This document shows positions 38,401 to 52,500 of a stretch of 64,000 nucleotides of DNA, piece after piece. Within the stretch, counting starts at the first letter, position 1. Every line of letters begins with the position of its first letter. The stretch spans positions 1,263,001-1,327,000 of the forward strand of contig JAQJVL010000151.1 of NCBI GenBank assembly GCA_035578905.1. Reading direction: 5' to 3'. A model generated the notes under the pieces. It did not search any database, was not told the DNA's origin, and saw only the letters and a list, made by a program, of their open reading frames with translations. Source of the DNA: Stictocephala bisonia. Taxonomy: Eukaryota > Arthropoda > Insecta > Hemiptera > Membracidae. The position numbers were made by a program, and so were the translations under genes.

Positions 38401-41400
38401 AAACAGCACAGGTATTACAAGTGATCAACTTGGGTAGTACCGGTAAACACCACAGGTATTACAAGTGATCAACTTGGGTAGTACCGGTAATCACCACAGG
38501 TATTACAAGTGATCAACTTGGGTAGTACCGGTAATCACCACAGGTATTACAAGTGATCAACTTGGGTAGTACCGGTGAACACCACAGGTATTACAAGTGA
38601 TCAACTTGGGCAGCACCCGTAATCACCACAGGTATTACAAGTGATCAACTTGGGCAGCACCCGTAATCACCACAGGTATTACAAGTGATCAACTTGGGTA
38701 GTACCGGTAATCACCACAGGTATTACAAGTGATCAACTTGAGTAGTACCGGTAAACAGCACAGGTATTACAAGTGATCAACTTGGGTAGTACCGGTAATC
38801 ACCACAGGTATTACAAGTGATCAACTTGGGTAGTACCGGTAAACACCACAGGTATTACAAGTGATCAACTTGGGTAGTACCGGTAATCACCACAGGTATT
38901 ACAAGTGATCAACTTGGGTAGCACCCGTAAACACCACAGGTATTACAAGTGATCAACTTGGGTAGTACCGGTAATCACCACAGGTATTACAAGTGATCAA
39001 CTTGGGCAGCACCCGTAATCACCACAGGTATTACAAGTGATCAACTTGGGTAGTACCGGTAATCACCACAGGTATTACAAGTTATCAACTTGAGTAGTAC
39101 TGGTAAACAGCACAGGTATTACAAGTTATCAACTTGGGTAGTACCGGTAATCAACACAGGTATTACAAGTGATCAACTTGGGTAGTACCGGTAATCAGCA
39201 CAGGTATTACAAGTGATCAACTTGGGTAGTACCGGTAATCAGCACAGGTATTACAAGTGATCAACTTGGGTAGTACCGGTAATCAGCACAGGTATTACAA
39301 GTGATCAACTTGGGTAGTACCGGTAATCAGCACAGGTATTACAAGTGATCAACTTGGGTAGTACCGGTAATCAGCACAGGTATTACAAGTGATCAACTTG
39401 GGTAGTACCGGTAATCAGCACAGGTATTAGAAGTGATCAACTTGGGTAGTACCGGTGATCAGCACAGGTATTACAAGTGATCAACTTGGGTAGTACCGGT
39501 AATCAGCACAGGTATTACAAGTGATCAACTTGGGTAGTACCGGTAATCACCACAGGTATTACAAGTGATCAACTTGGGCAGCACCCGTAATCAGCACAGG
39601 TTATACAAGTGATCAACTTGGGTAGTACCGGTAATCACCACAGGTATTACAAGTGATCAACTTGGGTAGTACCGGTAATCACCATAGGTATTACAAGTGA
39701 TCAACTTGGGTATTACCGGTAATCACCATAGGTATTACAAGTTATCAACTTGAGTAGAATCGGTAAACACCACAGGTATTACAAGACATCAACTTGGGTA
39801 AAACCGGTAAACACCACAGGTATTACAAGTGATCAACTTGGGTAGTACCGGTAATCACCACAGGTATTACAAGTGATCAACTTGGGTAGTACCGGTAATC
39901 ACCATAGGTATTACAAGTGATCAACTTGGGTATTACCGGTAATCACCATAGGTATTACAAGTTATCAACTTGAGTAGAACCGGTAAACACCACAGGTATT
40001 ACAAGTCATCAACTTGAGTAGAACCGGTAAACACCACAGGCATTACAAGTCATCAACTTGGGTAAAACCGGTAAACACCACAGGTATTACAAGTGATCAA
40101 CTTGGGTAGTACCGGTAATCACCACAGGTATTACAAGTGATCAACTTGGGTATTACCGGTAAACACCACAGGTATTACAAGTGATCAGCTTGGGTAGAAC
40201 CGGTAAACACCACAGGTATTACAAGTGATCAACTTGGGTAGTACCGGTAATCACCACAGGTATTACAAGTGATCAACTTGGGTAGTACCGGTAATCACCA
40301 CAGGTACTATACGTAATTAACTTGGGAATACTAAGGGGGATTTGGGAGTGGAACTAGCAATCAGTAGAGTTACTTTATATTAATTAATGGATGGTGGGAG
40401 AAAAGGAGAATATGAAATGAATGCATACTCAAAAACTTAAGTAATGTACTTGATTTCGTACACTTTATCATTTTAAGACACAAAACAACCTCAGTAATGA
40501 ATCTATTGTAATTCATAAGGAAACTGAATTATAATATCTTTAGCAAGACAAAAAAATAATTCGTATGAAGGCTATCAGCTAAATTATATTAATCTTGAAC
40601 TAGAGGAAAATTACGGGTTTAGTGTTAGTGATATCAAGTTTACATTCAAATTACGTTGACGTTCATCTTATCATTTATGAAATTAAGCGTATATTACAGT
40701 TTATTATTATTTGAGAATGCTTTAGAGATAGTGCTACAATATAATGTTACATATTAACATAATGAATTTTTAACTACTCTATTTAAACATTTTGAAAAAA
40801 AGCTCGTATTTAAAGGTTAATAGAATATTGAGAGTTTTTTAAATATTTGATTTTAAATAATAAATCTTACATGAAAAATAGGACCACTTGGTCCTATTGG
40901 CAATAAAACGCCACTAATTCCTCTCTCTTGGTAGTGAGCCAAAATTTCAAACTCTCCTGATCCATATACAATTGAAACAATATTATTCAACGTAACTGGT
41001 CGTTTGGTGAATAACACCCCTCAATATATCAGTATCGCCTTTAGGTTAAATTGTTAATAAGTGTTAAATAGAGATTTGTTATTCACAGATTGCTGACCTT
41101 TTGCTACCTAGTGGCCTTCAACAGCTGGCTTCTACTATGTCCTTCAACTTTGAGCCATGATTGGCAGATGGGCTCAATACCCCTAGTAACATCTCCCACA
41201 GACTGCCGTAATCTCACAACAGCCCTGTTTTTCGGCTGTTGCTTAATTTTAGCTTACCGATGTGCTTCTGAGTTTGAGGTAAGTTTTCTTAAGATTTTTA
41301 ACAAAATTATTGTGGTGGTTAAACAACAATATTCAATTTATGTGTGGTTTTTATAATACTGAAATAGTTAGAGACGAACTGCTACCACTATTTTTGTGTG

Positions 41401-44400
41401 GTACCACAATTTATGTGTGGTTTTCATAATACTGAAATAGTTAGAGACGAACTGCTACCACTATTTTTGTGTGGTACCACAATTTATGTGTGGTTTTTAT
41501 AATACTGAAATAGTTAGAGACGAACTGCTACCACTATTTTTGTGTGGTACCACAATTTATGTGTGGTTTTTATAATACTGAAATAGTTAGAGACGAACTG
41601 CTACCACTATTTTTGTGTGGTACCACAATTTATGTGTGGTTTTCATAATACTGAAATAGTTAGAGACGAACTGCTACCACTATTTTTAAACTTGATTATC
41701 CAATTTTGTTTTTAAATGTATAAAATCTATTTAATTAAGTAATTATCTTAAACGTTAAGCAATGCCTTATGCTTTTTTAATTCAAAGTAAACCTTTACAT
41801 TTAAACACTTTACACGATTAATTTTGAATAAGTCTAAATTTGATAAGATTAATCAATGTAAAAGCCATATTTTCATTTGATAAAACAAATAAATTTCTTT
41901 TCAATGAGTTGTTATTTTTTTTGCAGACCCAGAGACAGGCTTCTCTGGTATTCGGCTGTTTGCTGCTTGTAGTACCATTCATGCCAGCCACCAACCTTTT
42001 CTTTACCGTTGGCTTTGTTGTTGCCGAGCGAGTACTTTACATTCCAAGGTAAATGAAATATATTCATATCGTTTATACCTAACACTGAACTTTAGAAACA
42101 GTTTTACTTAGGAATAAGTAAGTGAAAACGATTCATATATAATTTTGTCAAAGCACAAAATGTTTCTTTAGCTTCTTTTACACATTAAATTACATTATAA
42201 TTAAACATTTTTTTCTGTATTTTCCAATTTGATAATTTCAAATAGTCAACTTGATGAAATGAATGAAATGAATGAAATGAAAATTGTCTTTATTAGGCGG
42301 AGTTAGGACTATTAAGTCCTCTCTTCCACTCAACCTTATTTCCAAAAATATGTTGTTTTTTTCAACTATATGAAATATACACAGTACATTTTACAGTTTC
42401 TTAAATATCTACTTGTATATTCTTAAACAAAAACAATAACTTATATCTAACATTTTATTGATAAAAATGGCAAAAGAATATTACTGATATTAAAATAATA
42501 AAGACATAAATCAATATTCAGAAATTAATTATTTCTAATATCATACATTCCACATACATACAAATCACTCATGAACCACAGCCCCCGCAACCCCCACCCA
42601 CCCCTACCAGCCCCGCAGAAGCCGGTCCTTTACCTCCAACCCGAAACGAGCGCGCTTATCAATGGTCCTGATGTTATCAGGGAGCAAATTCCATAAACGA
42701 CAAGCAGAAACGGTAAAAGATTTGCTATAGAGAGTGGTGTAATGAATAGGCACTGATAGTAGGGAGGCTCCCTGACGTGTATTTCTGGTACTGATTTCGG
42801 AGATGAACTTGAAACGCTCGGACAAGTATTCAGGAGATCTAGTGTTTAAAATATTGAACACAAGAATAAGGATGTGGTATTCACGAAATTGTTTTAGTTT
42901 GAGCATCCGTAACTGTTTGTAGAAAGGAGAAACATGATCATCCCGTCTTAAATTGAATATAAATCTAATGCAGAAGTTCTGTGCTCTTTGAAGCTTGTCC
43001 GAGAGCTTAACAGTCATATCATTGATCACCACGTCACAGTAGTTGAAATGAGGCAGAACCAGAGTTTTTACTAGCATCACTTTCACAGAAAATGGCAGAT
43101 AGGAAGCACATCGTTTAAGACTATGAATGCCAGCAAACACCCTACTGCATACCAACGTAACATGATCAGTCCAACCCAAAGTTTTAGTCATAGTAAGTCC
43201 TAGATTCTTTACACTGTCGGAGTAGTCGAGAGTATTGTCATTTAGTCTCAGTCTAGGGAAATCAGTGAAATTGATTTGTCGAAGTAGTCTAGAATGTCCA
43301 ATAAGGATAGTCTTGGTTTTATTATCATTTAACATTAGTCCATGTCTCTGAGCCCAACCAGCTATTGCAGCAATATCAAGGTTCATTTGTGAAACCGCTC
43401 GGTGGGACACAGCAATAGGGAAATGTTGGTAAATCTGTAAGTCATCAGCATACAAGTGATATTTAGAGAAGCATATGTCAGATGTTACATCTTCAATGTA
43501 AAGTGAGAAAAGTAGAGGTCCCAGAACGGATCCCTGTGGCACACCTCTGATCACAGGTTTCCATTCGGACGTGCCCTCTCCAGTACGCACACACTGGCGA
43601 CGACCCGACAAGTAGGACCCGACCCAGTCCACACAGTTATCAGAAAACCCGTATTTTTTAAGTTTCATAAGGAGTAAAGGATAGTAAACGCAGTCAAAAG
43701 CTTTAGAGAAGTCAAAAAGTGTTAGTATTGAAAGATTACTCTTGTCCATTGCATGCCGTATATCATCGGTGATTTTCAGAAGGGCTGTTGTAGTGCTGTA
43801 ATTAGGGCGGAAGCCAGATTGAAAGTTAGATATTAGTTTACTGTTTGAAAGATAATCATAAATTTGCTTATGAACAATTCTCTCGAGGCATTTGGACAGG
43901 GCGGGAAGAATACTTATTGGCCTTAAATCAGAGGGAGATAAAGGATTTGAAGTTTTAGGCAAAGGTTGAACAATAGCAGACTTCCAGGCACTAGGGAAAA
44001 TAGCTGATATTAAAGAAAAATTAAATATTGCTGTAATGATTGGTAGTGTAACGGGTAGGGTAAGTTTGATAAATTTTATTGGAATACTTGATCTGAGGTT
44101 TAAGAGGCTAGTATGGATAAACAAGTGCAGAACATGTCCTCCATATTTTGATAAGTGGATTCCTTGAAATAGTCTAATTATCGAACATTTAATTAACAAA
44201 CGGCAAATAGCCACAACCACGTAAACTCATGAGAAAGGCTTTCTCGGTTTCCAGTTTATGACTGTGGTCAGGATTTACGACAGATTTTATTCAAATAGTA
44301 GCATTTTTATAGAAAGTGTTTTGTGGAATCTGCTTTGTGCCCTGCAAAAAAACTATTTTTACCCATCCCTATTTCACTTCCTGGTTTTAATAAACTACGT

Positions 44401-46494
44401 GTAGGCACATATACTGTTCAACATAACTTTAAAATCTCGATCCAGAACCATCCCGCCACAGGCTTCACGCTTACACAGATTCCACTTCCTGGTGACCACT
44501 TACACTATTATAGTAATATAATCTTAATATATTACGTAATATATCGTAATGTATGAGATATCACTCAGTAAATTTATCTCATATTCATCATTTTATCTTC
44601 TAAAAATTACTATCAGACTTAGTGATTACCATTGTATTATATATCATACTAGCTGTACCCGCCCGCTTCGCCGGTCATAATATTGAGTTTGATTTAGAAC
44701 CTAATAGGTGAAAGAATTCGAGCATTTTTGCTTCTTCTACCAATATTAGATTTTTTAGGAGGCATGTCATAAAAAGTAAACTGCAAAACAAATAATTATT
44801 TATTTTTTATTTTCACGTTTCACCACATGTTTTAATTACCGAGGAAAAGGGTTAACACCAAATACAGATCACCCGATCAAGTAAAAGTAGTGTGTGCTAC
44901 ACTCTCAAGGTGAAATGTAGAACTACAATAAATCAAAACATATACAGTACTGTTGTTGTGAGAATTTCAATCTGCTTATGGCATGTGAAACTACATTAAA
45001 CCACAGTCATATGTTTTTTGTAAACAATTCAGATTCTCCATTTGAATAACATGGGATCTTTAGGAGCCCGTGGGGTGGGACCCTGTGGACGGATCTGCAT
45101 CAAACTTTACAGAAACCATCTCGGTAGTATACAGGACAACATCCTAAAGTTTCATGGCGATCGGTAGGATTGTTTGGCAGCGCATAAACTTCAAATATAC
45201 AAACATCCTCTTTTACAAATATAGATTTATATAGGCAGTGTCATTTTAAAGAAATTATTAATGTCGTAAAGTAGACAGTTCACCAGCCTACGTGGTTTAT
45301 GGAGAGAGAAACCTCGTAGGCAGTTCACTAGCCTACAAGGTTTATGAAGAGAGAAACCACGTAGACAGTTCACCAACCTACGTGGTTTATGGAGAGAGAA
45401 ACCACGTTGGCAGTTCACCAGCCTACAAGGTTTATGAAGAGAGAAACCACGTAGACAGTTCACCAACCTACGTGGTTTATGGAGAGAGAAACCACGTAGG
45501 CAGTTCACCAGCCTACAAGGTTTATGAAGAGAGAAACCACGTAGACAGTTCACCAACCTACGTGGTTTATGGAGAGAGAAACCACGTAGGCAGTTCACCA
45601 GCCTACAAGGTATATGAAGAGAGAAACCACGTAGACAGTTCACCAACCTACGTGGTTTATGAAGAGAGAAACCACGTATACAGTTCACCAGCCTACAAGG
45701 TTTATGAAGAGAGAAACCACGTAGACAGTTCACCAACCTACGTGGTTTATGGAGAGAGAAACCACGTAGGCAGTTCACCAGCCTACAAGGTTTATGAAGA
45801 GAGAAACCACTAAGACAGTTCACCAGCCTGCGTGGTTTATGGAGAGAGAAACTACGTAGGCAGTTCACCAACCTACGTGGTTTATGAAGAGAGAAACCAC
45901 GTAGACAGTTCACCAGCCTACGTGGTTTATGGAGAGAGGAACCACGTAGACAGTTCACCAACCTACTTGGTTTATGAAGAGAGAAACCACGTAGACAGTT
46001 CACCAGCCTACGTGGTTTATGGAGAGAGAAACCACGTAGGCAGTTCACCAACCTACGTGGTTTATGAAGAGAGAAACCACGTAGACAGTTCACCAGCCTA
46101 CGTGGTTTATGGAGAGAGAAACCACGTAGACAGTTCACCAACCTACGTGGTTTATGAAGAGAGAAACCACGTAGACAGTTCACCAGCCTACGTGGTTTAT
46201 GGAGAGAGAAACCACGTAGGCAGTTCACCAACCTACGTCGTTTATGAAGAGAGAAACCACTAAGACAGTTCACCAGCCTACGTGGTTTATGGAGAGAGAA
46301 ACCACGTAGACAGTTCACCAACCTACGTGGTTTATGAAGAGAGAAACCACGTAGGCAGTTCACCAGCCTACAAGGTTTATGAAGAGAGAAACCACTAAGA
46401 CAGTTCACCAGCCTACAAGGTTTATGGAGAGAGAAACCACAATTTAATTATTTTGTTAATGGAATGTAAATCTATATTTATAAAAGAGGATGTT

Positions 46495-46536
<42 letters not shown>

Positions 46537-49500
46537 TGAAGTTTATGCGCTGCCAAACCATCCTACCGATCGCCATGAAACTTTAGGATGTTGTCCTGTA
46601 TACTACCGAGATGGTTTCTGTGAAGGTTGATGCAGTTCCGTCCACAGGGTCCCGCCCCACGGGCTCCTGAAGATCCCATGTTATTCAAATGGAGAATCTG
46701 AATTGTTTACAAAAAACATATGACTGTGTGGTTTAATGTAGTTTCACATGCCATAAGCACATTGAAGTTCTCACAACAACAGAACTGTATATGTTTTGAT
46801 TTATTTACCCTCTTGCACTCATTTAATAAATAATGGTTTTTTTCTATAATTTCTTTTATTGCTTTATTTTGGTATGTCAATGAAAAATGAAAGGCGAGAC
46901 AACGTCCGCCGGGTTCAGCTAGTATGAAATAAAGTAAAACGCCCCATACTGTATTTATAAAAACATCCTACCATGATGAAACTTCCTACCATGATGAAAC
47001 GTCCTACCATGATGAAACGTCCTACCATGATGAAACATTTAAAGTAGGAATAGTTTTAGTTTATTTATTTTTTTATAGAAGAAAACGCCATATTCTACTT
47101 CTGTAGAGGTCAAAGAATCATCCACTGGTTATATAGTCTCAAAATATTTAAACGAATGAAAGTACTTCTTGTTGTTGAATCACCTAACTTTGGAATAGTG
47201 TTACTACTTTGGTAAAAGAGGGCATGCATGCAGTAACCATTGGTTAGGCCTTAGAGCTAAGCGAAGCAACAGTTCCTGAGCTCTAGCCAAGCTAGAGAAG
47301 AAGAGAAGAACTCTGCCAAGCTATGACGTCCATTCATCGGTAGACTATGTATTGCTAGTAATGTAATTTTGTTACTGACTCTGACAACTATATTTTTCTC
47401 AACGTTTCTACTATGAACGCTTACATTCAGCCACTTAATTAGTGTTATAATCAAACACGCTATGATGATTCAATCATTAATTAGCTTTTCATAACCATTG
47501 CAACAGAATTATTTTGCTGCAAGAAAGATGGCTCTGACCGCTGTGTTTTTACCCCTCGCTGCGTGACAATCAACAGGGAATTTTAACCCCCAACTACTTA
47601 TTGCATGTTGATACTATTAAAGGCTTTTAACTGTATACTTATTCTTAAGGTAAGCAAATAGGTTGTTCAGGTTGGTTAACCTGAATGTGCAGTAAGACTT
47701 AATATTAGTTTCCATGCTGAACAACGAAACTTTGTGGTTTTCTTGTAAAACAACCCTTTTATTGTTTTGTGTGTTAATGATAATAATGAAATCGTAACTT
47801 ATTCTGTAAGAGTGATGTAATTTCATTTAGTGCTCAACATTTAAAGAAACTCAATCGTAAACATTGCCTGTTGAAGTATGAAATTTACATTTCATATAAA
47901 TGTCAAATTAACCATCCAGAGGAAATTATAATATTCAGTAAATAAATTTCTCTAATTCTATATTGTAGGAATATAGTGTAAGATAAAGAATGGAAGCGAG
48001 TTGAACGTTCATAAAATGTACCACACATGGAGAAAACAGTAACGTAGAGCAAATGAGAACATACAATATATGACACAGAAGATAGGGAGGTAAATTTAAG
48101 ATGAAAGGACGGTACACATAAAATGGAAGATAAAACTTAACATGCATTTTAGGTAGGAGGAATATCACTAAAATTATGTAGGATGTGTAAGAAATATGAT
48201 GGTTGGGAGGTATGTAGGGATGTGTTTTTAGAGGGCATATTGAGAAACGAGGATGTAGATGTTCATGTAAAGTATACAGGAGATACAAATGAAATATATA
48301 GACGATGGGAAGGAAATATAGTGTGTGTTTGAGCGGTATATGGGGATGTGAGGTGTATATAGTATGTTTTTAGAGGGCATATTTAGAAACGAGGATGTAG
48401 ATGTTCATGTAAAGTATGCAGGAGATACATATTAAATATATAGACGATGGGAAGGAAATATAGTGTGTGTTTGAGCGGTGTATGGGGATGTTGGGTGTAT
48501 ATAGTATGTTTTTAGAGGGCATATTTAGAAACGAGGATGTAGATGTTCATGTAAAGTATGCAGGAGATACATATTAAATATGTAGACGATGGGAAGGAAA
48601 TATAGTGTGTGTTTGAGCAGAATATGGGGATGTTGGGTGTATAATAGTGTGTTTTTAGAGGGTATATTGAGTAACGAAGATGTAGATGTTCATGTTAAGT
48701 ATGCAGGAGATACATATTAAATATATAGACGATGGGAAGGAAATATAGTGTGTGTTTGAGCGGTGTATGGGGATGTTGGGTGTATATAGTATGTTTTTAG
48801 AGGGCATATTGAGTAACGAGGATGTAGATGTTCATGTAAAGTATGCAGGAGATACATATTAAATATATAGACGATGGGAAGGAAATATAGTGTGTGTTTG
48901 AGCGGTATATGGGGATGTTGGGTGTATATAGTATGTTTTTAGAGGGCATATTGAGTAACGAGGAGGTAGATGTTCATGTAAAGTATGCAGGAGATACATA
49001 TTAAATATGTAGACGATGGGAAGGAAATATAGTGTGTGTTTGAGCGGTATATGGAGATGTTGGGTGTATATAGTATGTTTTTAGAGGGCATATTGAGTAA
49101 CGAGGAGGTAGATGTTCATGTAAAGTATGCAGGAGATACATATTAAATATATAGACGGTGGGAAGGTAATATAGTGTGTGTTTGAGCGGAATATGGGGAT
49201 GTTGGGTGTATATAGTATGTTTTTAGAGGGCATATTGAGTAACGAGGAGGTAGATGTTCATGTAAAGTATGCAGGAGATACATATTAAATATGTAGACGA
49301 TGGGAAGGAAATATAGTGTGTGTTTGAGCGGTATATGGGGATGTTGGGTGTATATAGTATGTTTTTAGAGGGCATATTGAGTAACGAGGATGTAGATGTT
49401 CATGTAAAGTATGCAGGAGATACAAATGAAATATATAGACGATGGGAAGGAAATATAGTGTGTGTTTGAGTGGTATATGGGGATGTTGGGTGTATATAGT

Positions 49501-52500
49501 ATGTTTTTAGAGGGCATATTGAGAAACGAGGATGTAGATGTTCATGTAAAGTATGCAGGAGAAACATATTAAATATATAGACGATGGGAAGGAAATATAG
49601 TGTGTGTTTGAGTGGTATATGGGGATGTGAGGTGTATATAGTATGTTTTTAGAGGGCATATTGAGAAACGAGGATGTAGATGTTCATGTAAAGTATGCAG
49701 AAGATACATATTAAATATATAGACGATGGGAAGGAAATATAGTGTGTGTTTGAGCGGTGTATGGGGATGTTGGGTGTATATAGTATGTTTTTAGAGGGCA
49801 TATTGAGAAACGAGGATGTAGATGTTCATGTAAAGTATGCAGGAGATACATATTAAATATATAGACGATGGGAAGGAAATATAGTGTGTGTTTGAGCGGT
49901 ATATGGGGATGTTGGGTGTATATAGTATGTTTTTAGAGGGCATATTGAGAAACGAGGATGTAGATGTTCATGTAAAGTATGCAGGAGAAACATATTAAAT
50001 ATATAGACGATGGGAAGGAAATATAGTGTGTGTTTGAGTGGTATATGGGGATGTGAGGTGTATATAGTATGTTTTTAGAGGGCATATTGAGAAACGAGGA
50101 TGTAGATGTTCATGTAAAGTATGCAGAAGATACATATTAAATATATAGACGATGGGAAGGAAATATAGTGTGTGTTTGAGCGGTGTATGGGGATGTTGGG
50201 TGTATATAGTATGTTTTTAGAGGGCATATTGAGAAACGAGGATGTAGATGTTCATGTAAAGTATGCAGGAGATACATATTAAATATATAGACGATGGGAA
50301 GGAAATATAGTGTGTGTTTGAGCGGTATATGGGGATGTGAGGTGTATATAGTATGTTTTTAGAGGGCATATTGAGTAACGAGGATGTAGATGTTCATGTA
50401 AAGTATGCAGGAGATACATATTAAATATATAGACGATGGGAAGGAAATATAGTATGTGTTTGAGCGGTATATGGAGATGTTGGGTGTATATAGTATGTTT
50501 TTAGAGGGCATATTGAGTAACGAGGTTGTAGATGTTCATGTAAAGTATGCAGAAGATACATATTAAATATATAGACGATGGGAAGAAAATATAGTGTGTG
50601 TTTGAGTGGTATATGGGGATGTGAGGTGTATATAGTATGTTTTTAGAGGGCATATTGAGAAACGAGGATGTAGATGTTCATGTAAAGTATGCAGAAGATA
50701 CATATTAAATATATAGACGATGGGAAGGAAATATAGTGTGTGTTTGAGCGGTGTATGGGGATGTTGGGTGTATATAGTATGTTTTTAGAGGGCATATTGA
50801 GAAACGAGGATGTAGATGTTCATGTAAAGTATGCAGGAGATACATATTAAATATATAGACGATGGGAAGGAAATATAGTGTGTGTTTGAGCGGTGTATGG
50901 GGATGTTGGGTGTATATAGTATGTTTTTAGAGGGCATATTGAGTAACGAGGATGTAGATGTTCATGTAAAGTATGCAGGAGATACATATTAAATATGTAG
51001 ACGATGAGAAGGAAATATAGTGTGTGTTTGAGCGGTATATGGGGATGTGAGGTGTATATAGTATGTTTTTAGAGGGTATATTGAGAAACGAGGATGTAGA
51101 TGTTCATGTAAAGTATGCAGGAGATACATTTTAAATATATAGACGATGGGAAGGAAATATAGTGTGTGTTTGAGCGGTATATGGGGATGTGAGGTGTATA
51201 TAGTATGTTTTTAAGAATGTAAGGAGGATGGGAGATATATAGGAAATAGGAATATTATGTTAGACAATATAAGTGGAGTAACAATGCAATACTCACAGGA
51301 CTGTAAAGATAATTAAAGAACATCCTTCATTCTATCCCTCTTTCACTGGTAGTTTTAGCCTACTATGTCTTGAAGATGCATGTATTTCGAGGGTGTGGTT
51401 GGGTGGTTTGTAGAGGTGTGGAGAGCATAAAACGATTATAGAAATCCAGCGTAGGTAGGAAACTGAGACACTCAGGAATAGTTTGTTAGAACAGATAATA
51501 GGATAAATACTCATGTAATATTGAAAAGGTAATTTATTTAATATATACTTTTTTCCACCCTTATTTCACTAGCAGTTAGGCCCTAATGTATTTTTATTGG
51601 TCTATTATATTCTAAATATTACACTAAATAAAAATACAAGTTTTTAAAATGTTGAATTAGATTTTCTTAAGCTAAATTATAATTTAAGCTCATATTTGTA
51701 TGGACATTAAATTAAATGAGGATAGTTTCTTCTGTCATAGCATTGGAGCTGTGCTGTTGGTGGCCTATGGAGCTCAGTGCATTCACCAAGCGTCTACTCC
51801 CCATCATCCTAATATCAAGGCTGCCCTCATTGTAGGTTTGTTAATGCTGGGGGCCTCCTTTGCCTACAAAACTGTTGACCGAAATCGAGCTTGGTCCTCA
51901 AGAGAAGCACTAATCAGGTCAGTAATAGAAATTTTTGAAATTGATCTTAATGAATGCATGAGCAAATTTGATCCTTAATTAATGTGTTTTGTTTATTTAG
52001 CTGAATTTTAGTTAATTTTTTTTGGATATTTATTTAGTATGATTATAGTGCTCTGGCACTACCTATATAGCCTTAAAGTCCCAGACCACACTTTCGAGTG
52101 GTATCATTTAATTTTGTTCTTTGAAAATACAAAAGTTTTAACTGAAAAGGTACATACCACACTAAAGTGTAGGTTCAACAAAATGAGGTTGGCTGTGTTC
52201 ATGGCTGCTGCAACCTAGTGGAAAGGGTGAAACTAGTTCCAAGTTAATAAAACAAGTAACAACATGGCACGTGATGCATTGGAAGGTAAATATAATGATT
52301 ACACTTATGTTTTAAGTGCAAATAGCCTTGTGTATGTTGGGCCTCTAGGCTGCTACTCTCTTTATGGAGCATAGTACTAGTATGAACTATCTTTGTGAAA
52401 ACTAATTAAATGTATATTTTCTTTTAAAGTTCTAAAAAAGTACCAGAGTATCAATATATTGTTTTTAACCTTACATATTGGAAAACCCCTGTTACTAAAA

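Larger units (their letters stand above)
44647..46924. mobile_element. 2.3-kb fold-back element with terminal and long subterminal inverted repeats
   Basis: The ends are inverted: tactagctgtaccc at the left, and gggttcagctagta at the right (reverse complement tactagctgaaccc). Inside, 44929..45232 and 46468..46803 are reverse complements over about 300 bp. Shared blocks include aaacatatgactgtg, catgggatctt and atggcgatcggtagga, in inverted order. Between them lies the 45-bp array. No transposase is visible, so it is non-autonomous. Similar ends (tactagctg[t/a]acccg...cttcgc) are common in insect genomes, but I cannot name the family with certainty. Confidence 0.85.

Noticed and set aside
47257..48288. 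Several minus-strand open frames of 65-117 codons
   Set aside because: Composition follows local AT bias, with no domain, splice or promoter support. The 117-codon frame overlaps diverged satellite monomers.
51700..51978. 92-codon frame as a stand-alone gene
   Set aside because: Same situation: the true exon is 51741..51917. Residues outside it are intron.
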